Below are positions 23,266-30,994 of a stretch of DNA of 33,010 nucleotides, piece after piece (the stretch's first letter is position 1; every line of letters begins with the position of its first letter). Position numbers and translations under genes: made by a program. A model generated the notes under the pieces. It did no database searches. It was given only the letters and a program-made list of their open reading frames with translations, and was not told the DNA's origin. Source of the DNA: Candidatus Ruthturnera sp. (GTDB taxonomy: Bacteria; Pseudomonadota; Gammaproteobacteria; PS1; Pseudothioglobaceae); NCBI GenBank assembly GCA_018648985.1, contig JABGOT010000084.1:1470-34479 (forward strand), read 5' to 3'.

Positions 23266-23940
23266 TCAATAATTATCAATAATTAGCTTAATATCTTTTG
23301 CCATCTCTCTTGGTTTGTGAGGGGCTGGAAACCCTGCAAAAATTTGACCATCTGGTGATAACAAATAAAGCCAGGCAGTGTGATTGATTGAGTAGCTATT
23401 TACGCCGTCTGGCATTACTTGGCCATTAGGAATTAAAACCGTCTTCCCGTCAATTTCAATTGAACGCTCATAGTAAGTACCAAATGGCTTAATCAATCGA
23501 TCGATTTGACCTTGATCACCAGAAACACCCATAAAGTCTTTATCAAAATAGGTCATGTAAGTTTTAAGCACCTTAGGTGTGTCCCTTTTAGGGTCAAAAG
23601 TAATAGCAACAAATTCAGGTGTAGTCTGTAAGCTACTATCCTTTAATATCGTTTTTAGTGATACCATATCCATTAGAATGGTTGGGCATACATCGGGGCA
23701 ATGTGTGTAAATAAAGGTCACTAGCGTCCATTTGTCTTTTAAACGGGCGTTATTGTATGGGCTTTCATTGTGATCAATTAATGAAAAAATAGGTAATTTT
23801 CTATCTGTATTATGCAGAACGTGAGAAACCTTAAGTTCTTTCTTTAAGGATTGATAATTAGTATCAGTATTGATAGAAAACACCGAAACCCCTATTGAAA
23901 CAATAAAGGCAACAGTGATTAATAAAGTGGTTTTAGACAT
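23266..23940 (-). CDS. SCO1/SenC-family copper chaperone
   Basis: SCO proteins deliver copper to the CuA site of cytochrome c oxidase or act as thiol reductases there. The 224-aa protein has an N-terminal helix (residues 3-23) and a thioredoxin fold. It carries the copper-binding CPDVC (C81, C85) in IYTHCPDVCPT and the third ligand histidine in SINHTAWLYLLSPDG (H187). The ATG overlaps the pcuAC stop by one base (TAATG). With PCuAC upstream it forms a respiratory copper-delivery operon. Confidence 0.93.
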   Translation of the reverse strand: MSKTTLLITVAFIVSIGVSVFSINTDTNYQSLKKELKVSHVLHNTDRKLPIFSLIDHNESPYNNARLKDKWTLVTFIYTHCPDVCPTILMDMVSLKTILKDSSLQTTPEFVAITFDPKRDTPKVLKTYMTYFDKDFMGVSGDQGQIDRLIKPFGTYYERSIEIDGKTVLIPNGQVMPDGVNSYSINHTAWLYLLSPDGQIFAGFPAPHKPREMAKDIKLIIDNY

Positions 23941-24437
23941 TAATGCGCATGATGATTGTGATCTATCATTATTTTACCCTTTCTCACAACAGCATGAACC
24001 ATCTGTGTCGTTCCATTATCAAACTTTAGGGTGATCATTACTACCTCACCCTCTTTAGGTACTGTATTTGGTCCAATCAACATAATATGCCAACTTCCAG
24101 GCTTTAAGCTCAAACCACCATTAGCATTAATTGGCATAAACTCTTGTTTGGTCATTTTCATTAGGCCATCTTGGTTAGTGGTTCTGTGTAACTCCACGCG
24201 CTGGTAGCCTTTTGCATACGCAGACAGTAATTTAACCGTGGCATTAGTATTGTTGCTAATTTGCATAAATAGACCTAACATCGGAGCATTAGGTGGTGCA
24301 GACCTAACCCACGGATCGTGTATCACCACACCTGTAGGTTGATGACTCATAGAGTGATTATGCTCCATTGCAGAAGCTGAGTTAAAGCTTGTTATTGCAA
24401 TAAGCGCTAAAATGGTTGTTTTTATTTTATTAAACAT
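23940..24437 (-). CDS. Periplasmic copper chaperone PCuAC
   Basis: The start at 24437 gives MFNKIKTTILALIAITSFNSASA, a clean signal peptide, preceded by AAAGGAAAAA as ribosome-binding site; an upstream ATG at 24467 would add ten polar residues before it and is less likely. The DUF461 core contains VELHRTTNQDGLMKM and LKPGSWHIMLIG, the H-x(n)-M and HxM copper(I) ligands. The N-terminus after cleavage (MEHNHSMSH) and the C-terminus (DHNHHAH) are His-rich, probably extra metal sites. PCuAC passes copper to SCO or CuA. Confidence 0.92.
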   Translation of the reverse strand: MFNKIKTTILALIAITSFNSASAMEHNHSMSHQPTGVVIHDPWVRSAPPNAPMLGLFMQISNNTNATVKLLSAYAKGYQRVELHRTTNQDGLMKMTKQEFMPINANGGLSLKPGSWHIMLIGPNTVPKEGEVVMITLKFDNGTTQMVHAVVRKGKIMIDHNHHAH

Positions 24438-24473
24438 GTGTTTTTCCTTTAAGTGAGGCCTTTGCATAAACTA

Positions 24474-24543
24474 GGGGTGATTAGAAAAAATCGTTATAAA
24501 TTATATATAAAACACTTGAATAAGTGGGGTGATTAGCAAAAAT
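24474..24543. promoter_or_regulatory. pcuAC promoter flanked by two 18-bp direct repeats
   Basis: GGGGTGATTAGAAAAAAT (24474-24491) and GGGGTGATTAGCAAAAAT (24526-24543) differ at one base and are exactly 52 bp apart, near five helical turns. Between them on the minus strand is TATAAT (24505-24500), so one copy would overlap the -35 region and the other lie just after the start of the pcuAC transcript. They look like paired operators, perhaps for a copper-responsive regulator; none is encoded here. The palindrome AAAAATT-C-AATTTTT (24538-24552) overlaps the second copy. Confidence 0.6.
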
Positions 24544-24583
24544 TCAATTTTTACCCAATCAGAGCAGATGATAAAATAACACC

Positions 24584-25504
24584 ATGAAGATAACACTGGA
24601 TGTTCAAAACCTAGAACAATTAGCCAATATTTGTGGCTCACTAGATAAGCATTTAGAAGTTATTGCTAAAAGTCTTGATGTTGTCATTAATAATAAAGGG
24701 GCTGACTTTAGTATTACTGGTAATAGTGCAGCGCTAGCTGCAAAAGTATTAGAAGATTTACTGGCGTTGTCAAGCAAGCAAACTATTGGCCTTCATGATT
24801 TAGAGATGTGTATTAAGGCGCGAACGCACAATGACTTGCCAAGTCAAACTGTTAATATTAAAACACGACGAAAAATAATTCACGTACGTAGTGCCAATCA
24901 ACAGCACTACGTTAAAGCTATTACTAACAAAGACTGTACTTTCGGCATTGGGCCTGCAGGTACTGGTAAAACCTATCTTGCAGTTGCACGTGCCGTAGAA
25001 GCTTTAGAGCGCTCTGATGTACGCCGCATTGTATTGGTAAGGCCTGCAGTTGAAGCGGGTGAAAAATTAGGTTTTTTACCGGGTGATTTAACTGAGAAAG
25101 TTAACCCTTACTTACGCCCTATTTACGATGCGTTGTACGAGATGCTTGGCTTTGACAAGGTAACCAAACTACTGGATAAAAATGTAATTGAAGTGGCGCC
25201 ACTAGCTTTTATGCGTGGTCGAACATTGAATGAATCTTTTATCATTTTAGATGAGGCGCAAAATACCACCATCGAACAAATGAAAATGTTTTTAACACGT
25301 ATGGGATTCGGCTCAAAAATGGTGATTACCGGTGACATCACCCAGATTGACTTAGCGCGACCAAGTCAATCTGGATTGCTCCATACTATGAAAGTACTAA
25401 CAGACGAGGATCAAATCTCATTTTGTCATTTTGAGTCAAAAGATGTAGTTCGACACAAATTAGTACAGTGCATTGTTTTGGCTTATGAGCAATTTGAATC
25501 CTAA
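24584..25504 (+). CDS. PhoH-like ATPase (YbeZ)
   Basis: The 306-aa protein has Walker A GPAGTGKT at 123-130 and Walker B FIILDEAQN near 224-232, followed by MFLTRMGFGSKMVITGDITQIDL, the family hallmark. PhoH/YbeZ associates with the endoribonuclease YbeY in rRNA maturation in many bacteria. ybeY normally follows; here mnmA overlaps the 3' end by 20 bp instead. A weak promoter (TTTACC-16-TAAAAT, ending 24577) would place the transcription start almost on the ATG, so the mRNA could be nearly leaderless. Confidence 0.92.
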   Translation: MKITLDVQNLEQLANICGSLDKHLEVIAKSLDVVINNKGADFSITGNSAALAAKVLEDLLALSSKQTIGLHDLEMCIKARTHNDLPSQTVNIKTRRKIIHVRSANQQHYVKAITNKDCTFGIGPAGTGKTYLAVARAVEALERSDVRRIVLVRPAVEAGEKLGFLPGDLTEKVNPYLRPIYDALYEMLGFDKVTKLLDKNVIEVAPLAFMRGRTLNESFIILDEAQNTTIEQMKMFLTRMGFGSKMVITGDITQIDLARPSQSGLLHTMKVLTDEDQISFCHFESKDVVRHKLVQCIVLAYEQFES

Positions 25505-26588
25505 TAAAGATACAAAAATTATTGTTGGCCTTTCGGGTGGTGTCGACTCCTCTGTTGCCACCCTATTGCTTTTAGAACAAGGTTATGAAGTCGAAGCCTT
25601 GTTTATGAAAAACTGGGAAGAAGACGATACTGACGGTGTTTGCACTGCAGAGAAAGATTTATCTGATGCACAAAAAGTAGCTGATAAGCTGGGTGTCAAA
25701 CTTCACACTATTAATTTTTCAGCTGACTATTGGGATGATGTGTTTGATCATTTCCTAAAAGAGCATAAAAAAGGTCGAACGCCTAACCCTGATGTTTTGT
25801 GCAATCAAAAAATTAAATTTAAGGTTTTTTTAGAACACGCTCTATCCTTAGGCGCAGACAAAATTGCCACAGGTCATTATGCAAGAATCCATGAAGACGG
25901 TGGCGTTTACCAATTACAAACTGGGCTTGATAATAACAAAGATCAAAGTTATTTTTTACACTTGCTTAACCAATACCAACTCTCGAAAAGTTTATTTCCA
26001 CTCGGTGAAATCAATAAAGATGAGGTAAGACGAATCGCCACTCAAAATGGTTTTGTCACGGCAGATAAAAAAGACTCCACCGGTATTTGTTTTATTGGTG
26101 AGCGTAATTTTTCAGAATTCTTACAAACCTACTTGCCTAAGCAGCAAGGTGATATTGTTGATCAAGATGGTCAGTTTATTAAGCATCATGAAGGCTTAGC
26201 GTTTTATACCATAGGCCAACGCAAAGGCTTGGAAATTGGCGGTGGATTTAGCACTTCAGGAGAGCCTTGGTTTGTGGCTGATAAACGCATTGAGAGCAAT
26301 GAATTAGTAGTTGTACAAGGCGATCACACGCTGTTGTATCATAACAATTTAAACGCATCAAATCCGCACTGGATTGAAAATCCCCCAATATTACCATTGG
26401 CATGCACGGCCAAAATACGGTACCGTCAACAGTCACAATCTTGTCTTGTTAGTTCGGCTGAAAATGGGCAGTTAAAAGTAACGTTTGACCAGCCACAACG
26501 CGCCATTACCCCAGGGCAATCGATTGTTTTTTATGATGATGATATTTGCCTAGGTGGCGGGATTATTGAAAGCAGAGGCAATGAGTAA
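25485..26588 (+). CDS. mnmA: tRNA-specific 2-thiouridylase MnmA
   Basis: MnmA thiolates U34 of tRNA Lys, Glu and Gln. I use the ATG at 25485 (MSNLNPNKDTKIIVGLSGG), although an in-frame TTG exists at 25473. The 367-aa protein has the PP-loop SGGVDSS (17-23), the catalytic cysteine pair C106 (NPDVLCNQKIKF) and C202 (DSTGICFIGER), and the FYTIGQRKGLEIGG segment. It overlaps phoH by 20 bp and precedes hflD by 2 bp, the usual mnmA-hflD order. Confidence 0.96.
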   Translation: MSNLNPNKDTKIIVGLSGGVDSSVATLLLLEQGYEVEALFMKNWEEDDTDGVCTAEKDLSDAQKVADKLGVKLHTINFSADYWDDVFDHFLKEHKKGRTPNPDVLCNQKIKFKVFLEHALSLGADKIATGHYARIHEDGGVYQLQTGLDNNKDQSYFLHLLNQYQLSKSLFPLGEINKDEVRRIATQNGFVTADKKDSTGICFIGERNFSEFLQTYLPKQQGDIVDQDGQFIKHHEGLAFYTIGQRKGLEIGGGFSTSGEPWFVADKRIESNELVVVQGDHTLLYHNNLNASNPHWIENPPILPLACTAKIRYRQQSQSCLVSSAENGQLKVTFDQPQRAITPGQSIVFYDDDICLGGGIIESRGNE

Positions 26589-26590
26589 AG

Positions 26591-27196
26591 ATGAGTAAAT
26601 TAAAACAACAAACACTGGCACTTGCCTCTCTACTACAAACCACAACTTTGGTTGAGCAGCTTGCCTCTACTGGCACTTGTGATTCTAAAAGCAATGAGGT
26701 TAGCTTGAAAAGTATTATAAGTAACAGCACCAAAGTTGATGAAGTATTTTCATCACCCAAAGAGCTTTCTATCGGCCTGGGTGCATTAACCAAAGCTTTT
26801 GGAAAAAAGAGTAAATCGATGCAGAATGTGATTTTTTATTCTTTAGCACTGATTAATCTTGAAAAAAAACTAATGAAAGATCCAGCATTATTATCGCAAA
26901 TATCTGGTGAGATTGATCTAATCAAAAAACAAGATTTTTTTGAAATTGGACATTCAAATTCATTAGCACGCTTAGCTGAGCTTTATAAAACAACTTTAGG
27001 CGAGCTCAATCCAAGAATCATGGTCAGTGGCGAGCAAGTTTATTTGTCTAATCAGCACACAGCTAATCACATTAGAGCGCTACTGCTAGCAGGCATTCGA
27101 GCAGTTTCTTTGTGGAAGTCACAAGGGGGTCGAACTTGGCAATTGTTATTGAATAAGAAAAAGACACTTAAATTAGTAAACACTATGGACTTTTAA
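26591..27196 (+). CDS. hflD: HflD homologue (YcfC)
   Basis: A 201-aa, largely helical protein. ALASLLQTTTLVEQLASTG at the N-terminus and VSGEQVYLSNQHTANHIRALLLAGIRAVSLWKS near 150-182 match the HflD family, known from E. coli for influencing lambda lysogeny through CII. Its general cellular role is unclear. It starts 2 bp after mnmA, the standard gammaproteobacterial pairing; purB, which follows in E. coli, is absent. rpsT follows with its own promoter. Confidence 0.88.
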   Translation: MSKLKQQTLALASLLQTTTLVEQLASTGTCDSKSNEVSLKSIISNSTKVDEVFSSPKELSIGLGALTKAFGKKSKSMQNVIFYSLALINLEKKLMKDPALLSQISGEIDLIKKQDFFEIGHSNSLARLAELYKTTLGELNPRIMVSGEQVYLSNQHTANHIRALLLAGIRAVSLWKSQGGRTWQLLLNKKKTLKLVNTMDF

Positions 27197-27214
27197 CGCT
27201 TAAGACTTTATAAT
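27186..27214 (+). promoter_or_regulatory. rpsT promoter
   Basis: TGGACT (27186-27191, overlapping the hflD end) and a perfect TATAAT (27209-27214) are 17 bp apart. The transcription start would be near 27221, about 28 bp before the rpsT ATG. No Shine-Dalgarno is obvious in that short leader (TTTTTAAATACG), in keeping with several other genes here. Confidence 0.6.
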
Positions 27215-27248
27215 TACGCGTTTTACTAATTTCAACTTTTTAAATACG

Positions 27249-27509
27249 ATGGCTAATTCAGCAGGTTCTAAAAAACGCGCAAGACAAGCAGTTAAACGCA
27301 ACAAACACAATTCACAAATTCGCGCTAAAGTTCGCACTTTCGTCAAGAAAGTAGCTTACGCATTAGACGCTGGCAATAAAGAAGAGGCTCAAGGTGGTTT
27401 TGCTGCAATGCAAAAGATGATTGATCAATCAGTAAGCAAAGGCTTAATGAATAAGAATCAAGCAGCTAGAAAAAAATCTCGCCTTAACGCACAGATTAAA
27501 GCACTATAA
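27249..27509 (+). CDS. rpsT: 30S ribosomal protein S20
   Basis: The 86-aa, highly basic protein begins MANSAGSKKRARQAVKRNKHN, the signature S20 start, and continues with SQIRAKVRTFVKKV and a C-terminal NKNQAARKKSRLNAQIKAL. It binds 16S rRNA early in assembly of the small subunit. Length is normal. It has its own promoter and a terminator after it. Confidence 0.98.
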   Translation: MANSAGSKKRARQAVKRNKHNSQIRAKVRTFVKKVAYALDAGNKEEAQGGFAAMQKMIDQSVSKGLMNKNQAARKKSRLNAQIKAL

Positions 27510-27525
27510 ACTAAAACGTTTACAT

Positions 27526-27534
27526 TGCTATAAT
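27526..27534 (+). promoter_or_regulatory. Extended -10 promoter between rpsT and smr
   Basis: TTGCTATAAT contains the extended -10 TGCTATAAT (27526-27534). A start near 27540 would fall inside the left arm of the rpsT terminator, so transcripts from it could not form the complete hairpin and would read into the Smr-domain gene. No good -35 is seen. Confidence 0.45.
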
Positions 27535-27535
27535 G

Positions 27536-27559
27536 AAGCCCTCTTTTGAGGGCTTTTTT
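27536..27559 (+). terminator. Rho-independent terminator after rpsT
   Basis: AAGCCCTC (27536-27543) pairs with GAGGGCTT (27548-27555) around TTTT, followed by more T to 27559. It is a canonical GC-rich stem with a T tail, nine bases before the next ATG. Confidence 0.9.
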
Positions 27560-27567
27560 ACGCTTGT

Positions 27568-28056
27568 ATGAAACAAATTAACGACGAAGACAAACAGCTA
27601 TTTAGATCAACAGTTGACGCTAATGCACCAACAGATAAAGATGGCGCTCGTAAAAATAATGCCTTAAAAAAACCAGCATTTACTGCATACAGTTATATCG
27701 TTGATGCCAATCTTGAAGGCTCTGAGGTTGTTGGTTATTCACAAAGCGGGGTTTCAATCAAAGTTATAAAAAAAATGAAACAAGGCAATCTTGATGTTAT
27801 ACCTGTTTTAGATTTACACGGTCAAACTGTTGTTGAAGCTTGTGAGTCATTATCAGCTTTTATGCATCATCATCAGTTTGAGCCTTTTATTCAAATCATT
27901 CACGGCAAAGGTTATCACTCTGAAAACGGTATGAGTATTTTAAAAACCCAAGTGGTGAGTTTTTTGAGTCAGCACCCGCAAGTGTTGGCCTTTAACTCTT
28001 GCCCTGATAAAGACGGCGGCACGGGTGCGGTGTTTGCACTATTAAAGCAGAATTAA
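27568..28056 (+). CDS. Smr-domain protein (putative DNA/RNA endonuclease)
   Basis: The 162-aa protein has an unstructured N-terminal half and a C-terminal Smr domain (about 80-160). The diagnostic LDLHGQTVVEA contains the catalytic-type DLHG motif, and IIHGKGYHSENGMSILK is the second motif (H-G-K-G). The stand-alone small form matches SmrA/SmrB of enterobacteria; SmrB-type proteins cleave mRNA at collided ribosomes, while SmrA is less clear. It is followed by xseA with a 1-bp gap. Confidence 0.85.
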   Translation: MKQINDEDKQLFRSTVDANAPTDKDGARKNNALKKPAFTAYSYIVDANLEGSEVVGYSQSGVSIKVIKKMKQGNLDVIPVLDLHGQTVVEACESLSAFMHHHQFEPFIQIIHGKGYHSENGMSILKTQVVSFLSQHPQVLAFNSCPDKDGGTGAVFALLKQN

Positions 28057-28057
28057 T

Positions 28058-29458
28058 ATGTTTAACATTGATGAAATCTACACAGTCTCTGATTTTTTGT
28101 CACTGTGTAATAAAACCATTGAAAACAATATTCCCACTTGCTGGTTACAAGGTGAGATTTCTAATTTATCTCGCCCAGCCTCTGGGCATTGGTATTTTTC
28201 ACTTAAGGATAATCGCGGGCAGATTCGCTGCGCCCTATTTCGTCTCAACCAACGTAATATTAAATTCAACCCTGAAAATGGACTAGAAATACTAGTGCGT
28301 GCTGCACCCACTGTGTACGAAGCACGTGGTGATTTTCAGCTGATTATTCAGCATATAGAACCCGTTGGTGTTGGCAACTTGCAACTGGCCTTTGAACAGT
28401 TAAAAAACAAACTAAAAGACGAGGGTTTATTTGACGCTATCCATAAAAAACCACTCCCAGTTAAGGTTGACACTATTGGTGTTATTTCTTCATCAAATGG
28501 CGCGGTAATTCGCGATATTATTAAAGTACTCAACAAGCGCTATCCCTTTGCTGAAATTTTATTATTTGATTCCGTTGTGCAGGGTGAAGGCTCAGCAGAA
28601 AAACTCACTCAAGCTATTGAAGCTGCTGATCAGTCAAATCGATGCGATGTGTTAATTGTAGCGAGAGGTGGTGGCTCTTTAGAGGATTTATGGGCTTTTA
28701 ACGAAGAAGTGCTAGCTAGAGCAATATTCGACGCTAAAACGCCAATTATCAGCGCTATTGGTCATGAGACTGATACCACTATCGCTGACTTTGTTGCCGA
28801 TGTGCGTGCACCAACACCTAGTGCTGCTGCCATGCTAGTAACGCCAGACCGATTAGAGTTGTTATCTAAAGTGGTTAAGCTTTATAGCAACCTATCACAA
28901 TTAAGCCAACAAACACTCAATCAGCATCAATCAATACTCAATCAACTAAGTACAAGATTGCCTAGCCCAGATAGACAATTAAATTTACTCTCACAAAAGC
29001 TTGATGGTTTAAATGCGCATCTTAATTATCAAGTTAAAACTAAGCTGCGTTTAAACCAATCAAAATTATCAACTTTATTTGAGCAATTAAAGCAACACTC
29101 ACCCAGCGCTAAAATTAGCCACAATCAACAGCTAAATTATTTGGCCAAAACGCAACTACAGCAAAGTATTAAACGACTTGTTGTCCAGCAAAAAAATACA
29201 TTAAATGGCTTACATGAAAGATTAGAAAAATCCATCAACACAACACTAGATTGGCAAAAAAATAAACTCGCTCAACATATATTGGGGCTTGATCATCTAT
29301 CGCCACTCAACACTCTATCGCGAGGTTATAGTATTTCGACCACTCAAGATAATCAAGTACTACACTCAACTGCTGACGTTAAAATAGGCGAAGCAATGAC
29401 CACACGATTGAGTGATGGTAAAGTTTATTCCCAGGTTAAAAAAATTGAAAAAATTTAG
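28058..29458 (+). CDS. xseA: Exodeoxyribonuclease VII large subunit
   Basis: XseA is the catalytic chain of exonuclease VII, which degrades single-stranded DNA into oligonucleotides. The 466-aa protein starts with an OB-fold (CWLQGEISNLSRPASGHWYFSLKD, about 28-51). The catalytic domain contains DVLIVARGGGSLEDLWAFNEE and SAIGHETDTTIADFVAD-type motifs near 200-250. A long coiled coil follows, with many Gln, Asn and Ser residues. xseB is not adjacent. The next gene begins inside its last codons. Confidence 0.96.
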   Translation: MFNIDEIYTVSDFLSLCNKTIENNIPTCWLQGEISNLSRPASGHWYFSLKDNRGQIRCALFRLNQRNIKFNPENGLEILVRAAPTVYEARGDFQLIIQHIEPVGVGNLQLAFEQLKNKLKDEGLFDAIHKKPLPVKVDTIGVISSSNGAVIRDIIKVLNKRYPFAEILLFDSVVQGEGSAEKLTQAIEAADQSNRCDVLIVARGGGSLEDLWAFNEEVLARAIFDAKTPIISAIGHETDTTIADFVADVRAPTPSAAAMLVTPDRLELLSKVVKLYSNLSQLSQQTLNQHQSILNQLSTRLPSPDRQLNLLSQKLDGLNAHLNYQVKTKLRLNQSKLSTLFEQLKQHSPSAKISHNQQLNYLAKTQLQQSIKRLVVQQKNTLNGLHERLEKSINTTLDWQKNKLAQHILGLDHLSPLNTLSRGYSISTTQDNQVLHSTADVKIGEAMTTRLSDGKVYSQVKKIEKI

Positions 29459-30272
29459 TTTACTGCTTTTATTGATACCCACTATTGTACTGGCCAACAT
29501 TCCGGTTAAAAATACACCAATACCAGGTGGTATTGCGGTGATTGATTTTGAATCAAATCATGCCAACCCAAAGGCATCCTACAACAAAGTTCCATTATAT
29601 GTACAGCACATTAAAGACCAACACTATCAAGTATTGGTTGGTATTCCACTAATGGAAAAATTAGGAAAAAAAACCATTAAAGTTCAGGATTTTTCCACTC
29701 GATTGTTGGATTTTGAAGTGACAAAACAAACCTATACTGAACAATACATTACCCTTAAAGGCAAAAATAAAAAATACGTAAATCCCAACTTGACGCATAT
29801 GGATCGCATCAAAAAAGAGCGCCCTATTTTGTCGAGTGCCAGAAAGATATTTTCTGATAAAAACTTATCTAGCGGGTTATTTATACGCCCTGTTAATGGT
29901 GTAACTACCAGCCCTTTTGGGCTTAAGCGTTTTTACAATGGTGAGGCACGCCGGCCACACACTGGGTTGGACTACGCAGGTGATATAGGCACGCCTATTA
30001 AGGCGCCTGCGGATGGAAAGGTGATTTTAGTGGGTAAATTTTTCTTTAATGGTAATGCTGTCTTTTTAGATCATGGACAGGGCTTAATCAGCGTATATAT
30101 TCACATGAATAACTATTTAGTTAAACAAGGTCAATTTGTTAAACAAGGTGATTCAATCGGCACTATTGGGCAAACTGGTCGTGCGACGGGTCCACACTTG
30201 CATTGGGGGGTTTACCTCAATCAAACGGTTGTTAATCCAAACCTACTACTAGGAAAAATTAATGAAATCTAA
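29445..30272 (+). CDS. Secreted M23-family metallopeptidase
   Basis: I chose the TTG at 29445: it gives MKKFSLLLLLIPTIVLA, a clear signal peptide, after AGGTTAAAAA as a possible ribosome-binding site. Upstream in-frame starts (GTG 29412, ATG 29415) would put a basic stretch before it. The N-terminal part (about 30-140) resembles the beta domain of M23 peptidases of the LppA type. The catalytic domain has HTGLD (H172, D176) and HLHW (H251, H253), so zinc ligands are complete, unlike the NlpD-like protein at 20127. It probably cleaves peptidoglycan cross-links. Confidence 0.85.
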   Translation: MKKFSLLLLLIPTIVLANIPVKNTPIPGGIAVIDFESNHANPKASYNKVPLYVQHIKDQHYQVLVGIPLMEKLGKKTIKVQDFSTRLLDFEVTKQTYTEQYITLKGKNKKYVNPNLTHMDRIKKERPILSSARKIFSDKNLSSGLFIRPVNGVTTSPFGLKRFYNGEARRPHTGLDYAGDIGTPIKAPADGKVILVGKFFFNGNAVFLDHGQGLISVYIHMNNYLVKQGQFVKQGDSIGTIGQTGRATGPHLHWGVYLNQTVVNPNLLLGKINEI

Positions 30273-30666
30273 CGTGTCTTTGTTGCGTCGTTTAGGGGCA
30301 ATTTCTTATGATATTTTTTTAGCCTTCTCACTGGCATTTTTTATTGTCGGCGCAATATTAATTGCATTTTTTGACAAACAAGCACAGACTGATTTACTTA
30401 TATTTGGTGTTTATTTAACCACTGTTTATTTCTATTTTACTTGGTCTTGGGTTAAGGGTAGGCAGACACTAGGTATGAAAACTTGGAAGTTTCAAATAGA
30501 GCAAAACAGTGGTAAAAATATCACGCACAAACAGGCTTTTATTAGATTTGTATTGGCCATAATATCATTTTCAGTAGTTGGGCTTGGGTTTATTTACCAG
30601 TTGTTTAACAAAGACAATCTTGCTTGGCATGATAAACACTCTGATACACGGCTAATAAAAAATTGA
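30262..30666 (+). CDS. RDD-family membrane protein
   Basis: The 134-aa protein has the RDD pattern: LLRRLGAISYDIFLAF at the N-terminus, three hydrophobic helices, GRQTLGMKTWKFQIE near 69-83 and KDNLAWHDKHSDT near 115-127. The role of the family is poorly known; some members are linked to ion or solute exchange. It overlaps the M23 gene by 11 bp, suggesting coupling. Confidence 0.85.
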   Translation: MKSNVSLLRRLGAISYDIFLAFSLAFFIVGAILIAFFDKQAQTDLLIFGVYLTTVYFYFTWSWVKGRQTLGMKTWKFQIEQNSGKNITHKQAFIRFVLAIISFSVVGLGFIYQLFNKDNLAWHDKHSDTRLIKN

Positions 30667-30677
30667 CGTGTATCAAT

Positions 30678-30705
30678 TTGGCTTTATAAAAAGCTGTGCT
30701 ATAAT
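30678..30705 (+). promoter_or_regulatory. Extended -10 promoter of the small membrane protein gene
   Basis: TGCTATAAT (30697-30705) is an extended -10, with TTGGCT at 30678-30683 (16-bp spacing) as a passable -35. Transcription would start near 30712. The unusually strong ribosome-binding site AAAGGGGAG follows at 30724-30732, just before the ATG at 30739. Together they predict a well-expressed small gene. Confidence 0.65.
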
Positions 30706-30738
30706 GCAATTATTATTTAATACAAAGGGGAGATAAAG

Positions 30739-30975
30739 ATGAGTTCAACAGTTGATAATAGCGCCAAAAAAGGCCATATCTTACTATTAAGCACACTGGT
30801 TGTTACTTTGGTTGCGCCACTGGCTTTAATTATACTTTCTTACATGGAAATTATTTCTGGCACTGCGCAGTATATTGCGGCATTTGGTGTTATTGCATCA
30901 ATGATTTACATTGTTGGTGGTAGTATTTTGATGGCTGTTCAAGATAAAAAAGATGGAATACTTGCTGACGGCTAA
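30739..30975 (+). CDS. Small two-helix membrane protein, 78 aa, unknown
   Basis: I do not recognise a family. Hydrophobic segments occupy about residues 13-34 and 42-66, with a short polar N-terminus (MSSTVDNSAKKG) and a charged C-terminus (QDKKDGILADG). It has one of the best promoter and ribosome-binding signals in the window. A terminator-like hairpin at 31036-31067, inside the following ftsB frame, could end its transcript. Candidates include a stress or respiratory-complex accessory subunit, but nothing in the sequence selects one. Confidence 0.65.
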   Translation: MSSTVDNSAKKGHILLLSTLVVTLVAPLALIILSYMEIISGTAQYIAAFGVIASMIYIVGGSILMAVQDKKDGILADG

Positions 30976-30994
30976 ACCTTAAGTGATTTAAAAG

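Noticed and set aside
24438..24467. Upstream start of pcuAC
   Set aside because: Adds ten polar residues before a clean signal peptide; AAAGGAAAAA fits the ATG at 24437.
29412..29444. GTG/ATG start for the M23 peptidase within xseA
   Set aside because: These starts add a basic stretch before the signal peptide; the TTG at 29445 gives a typical MKK-type signal sequence.
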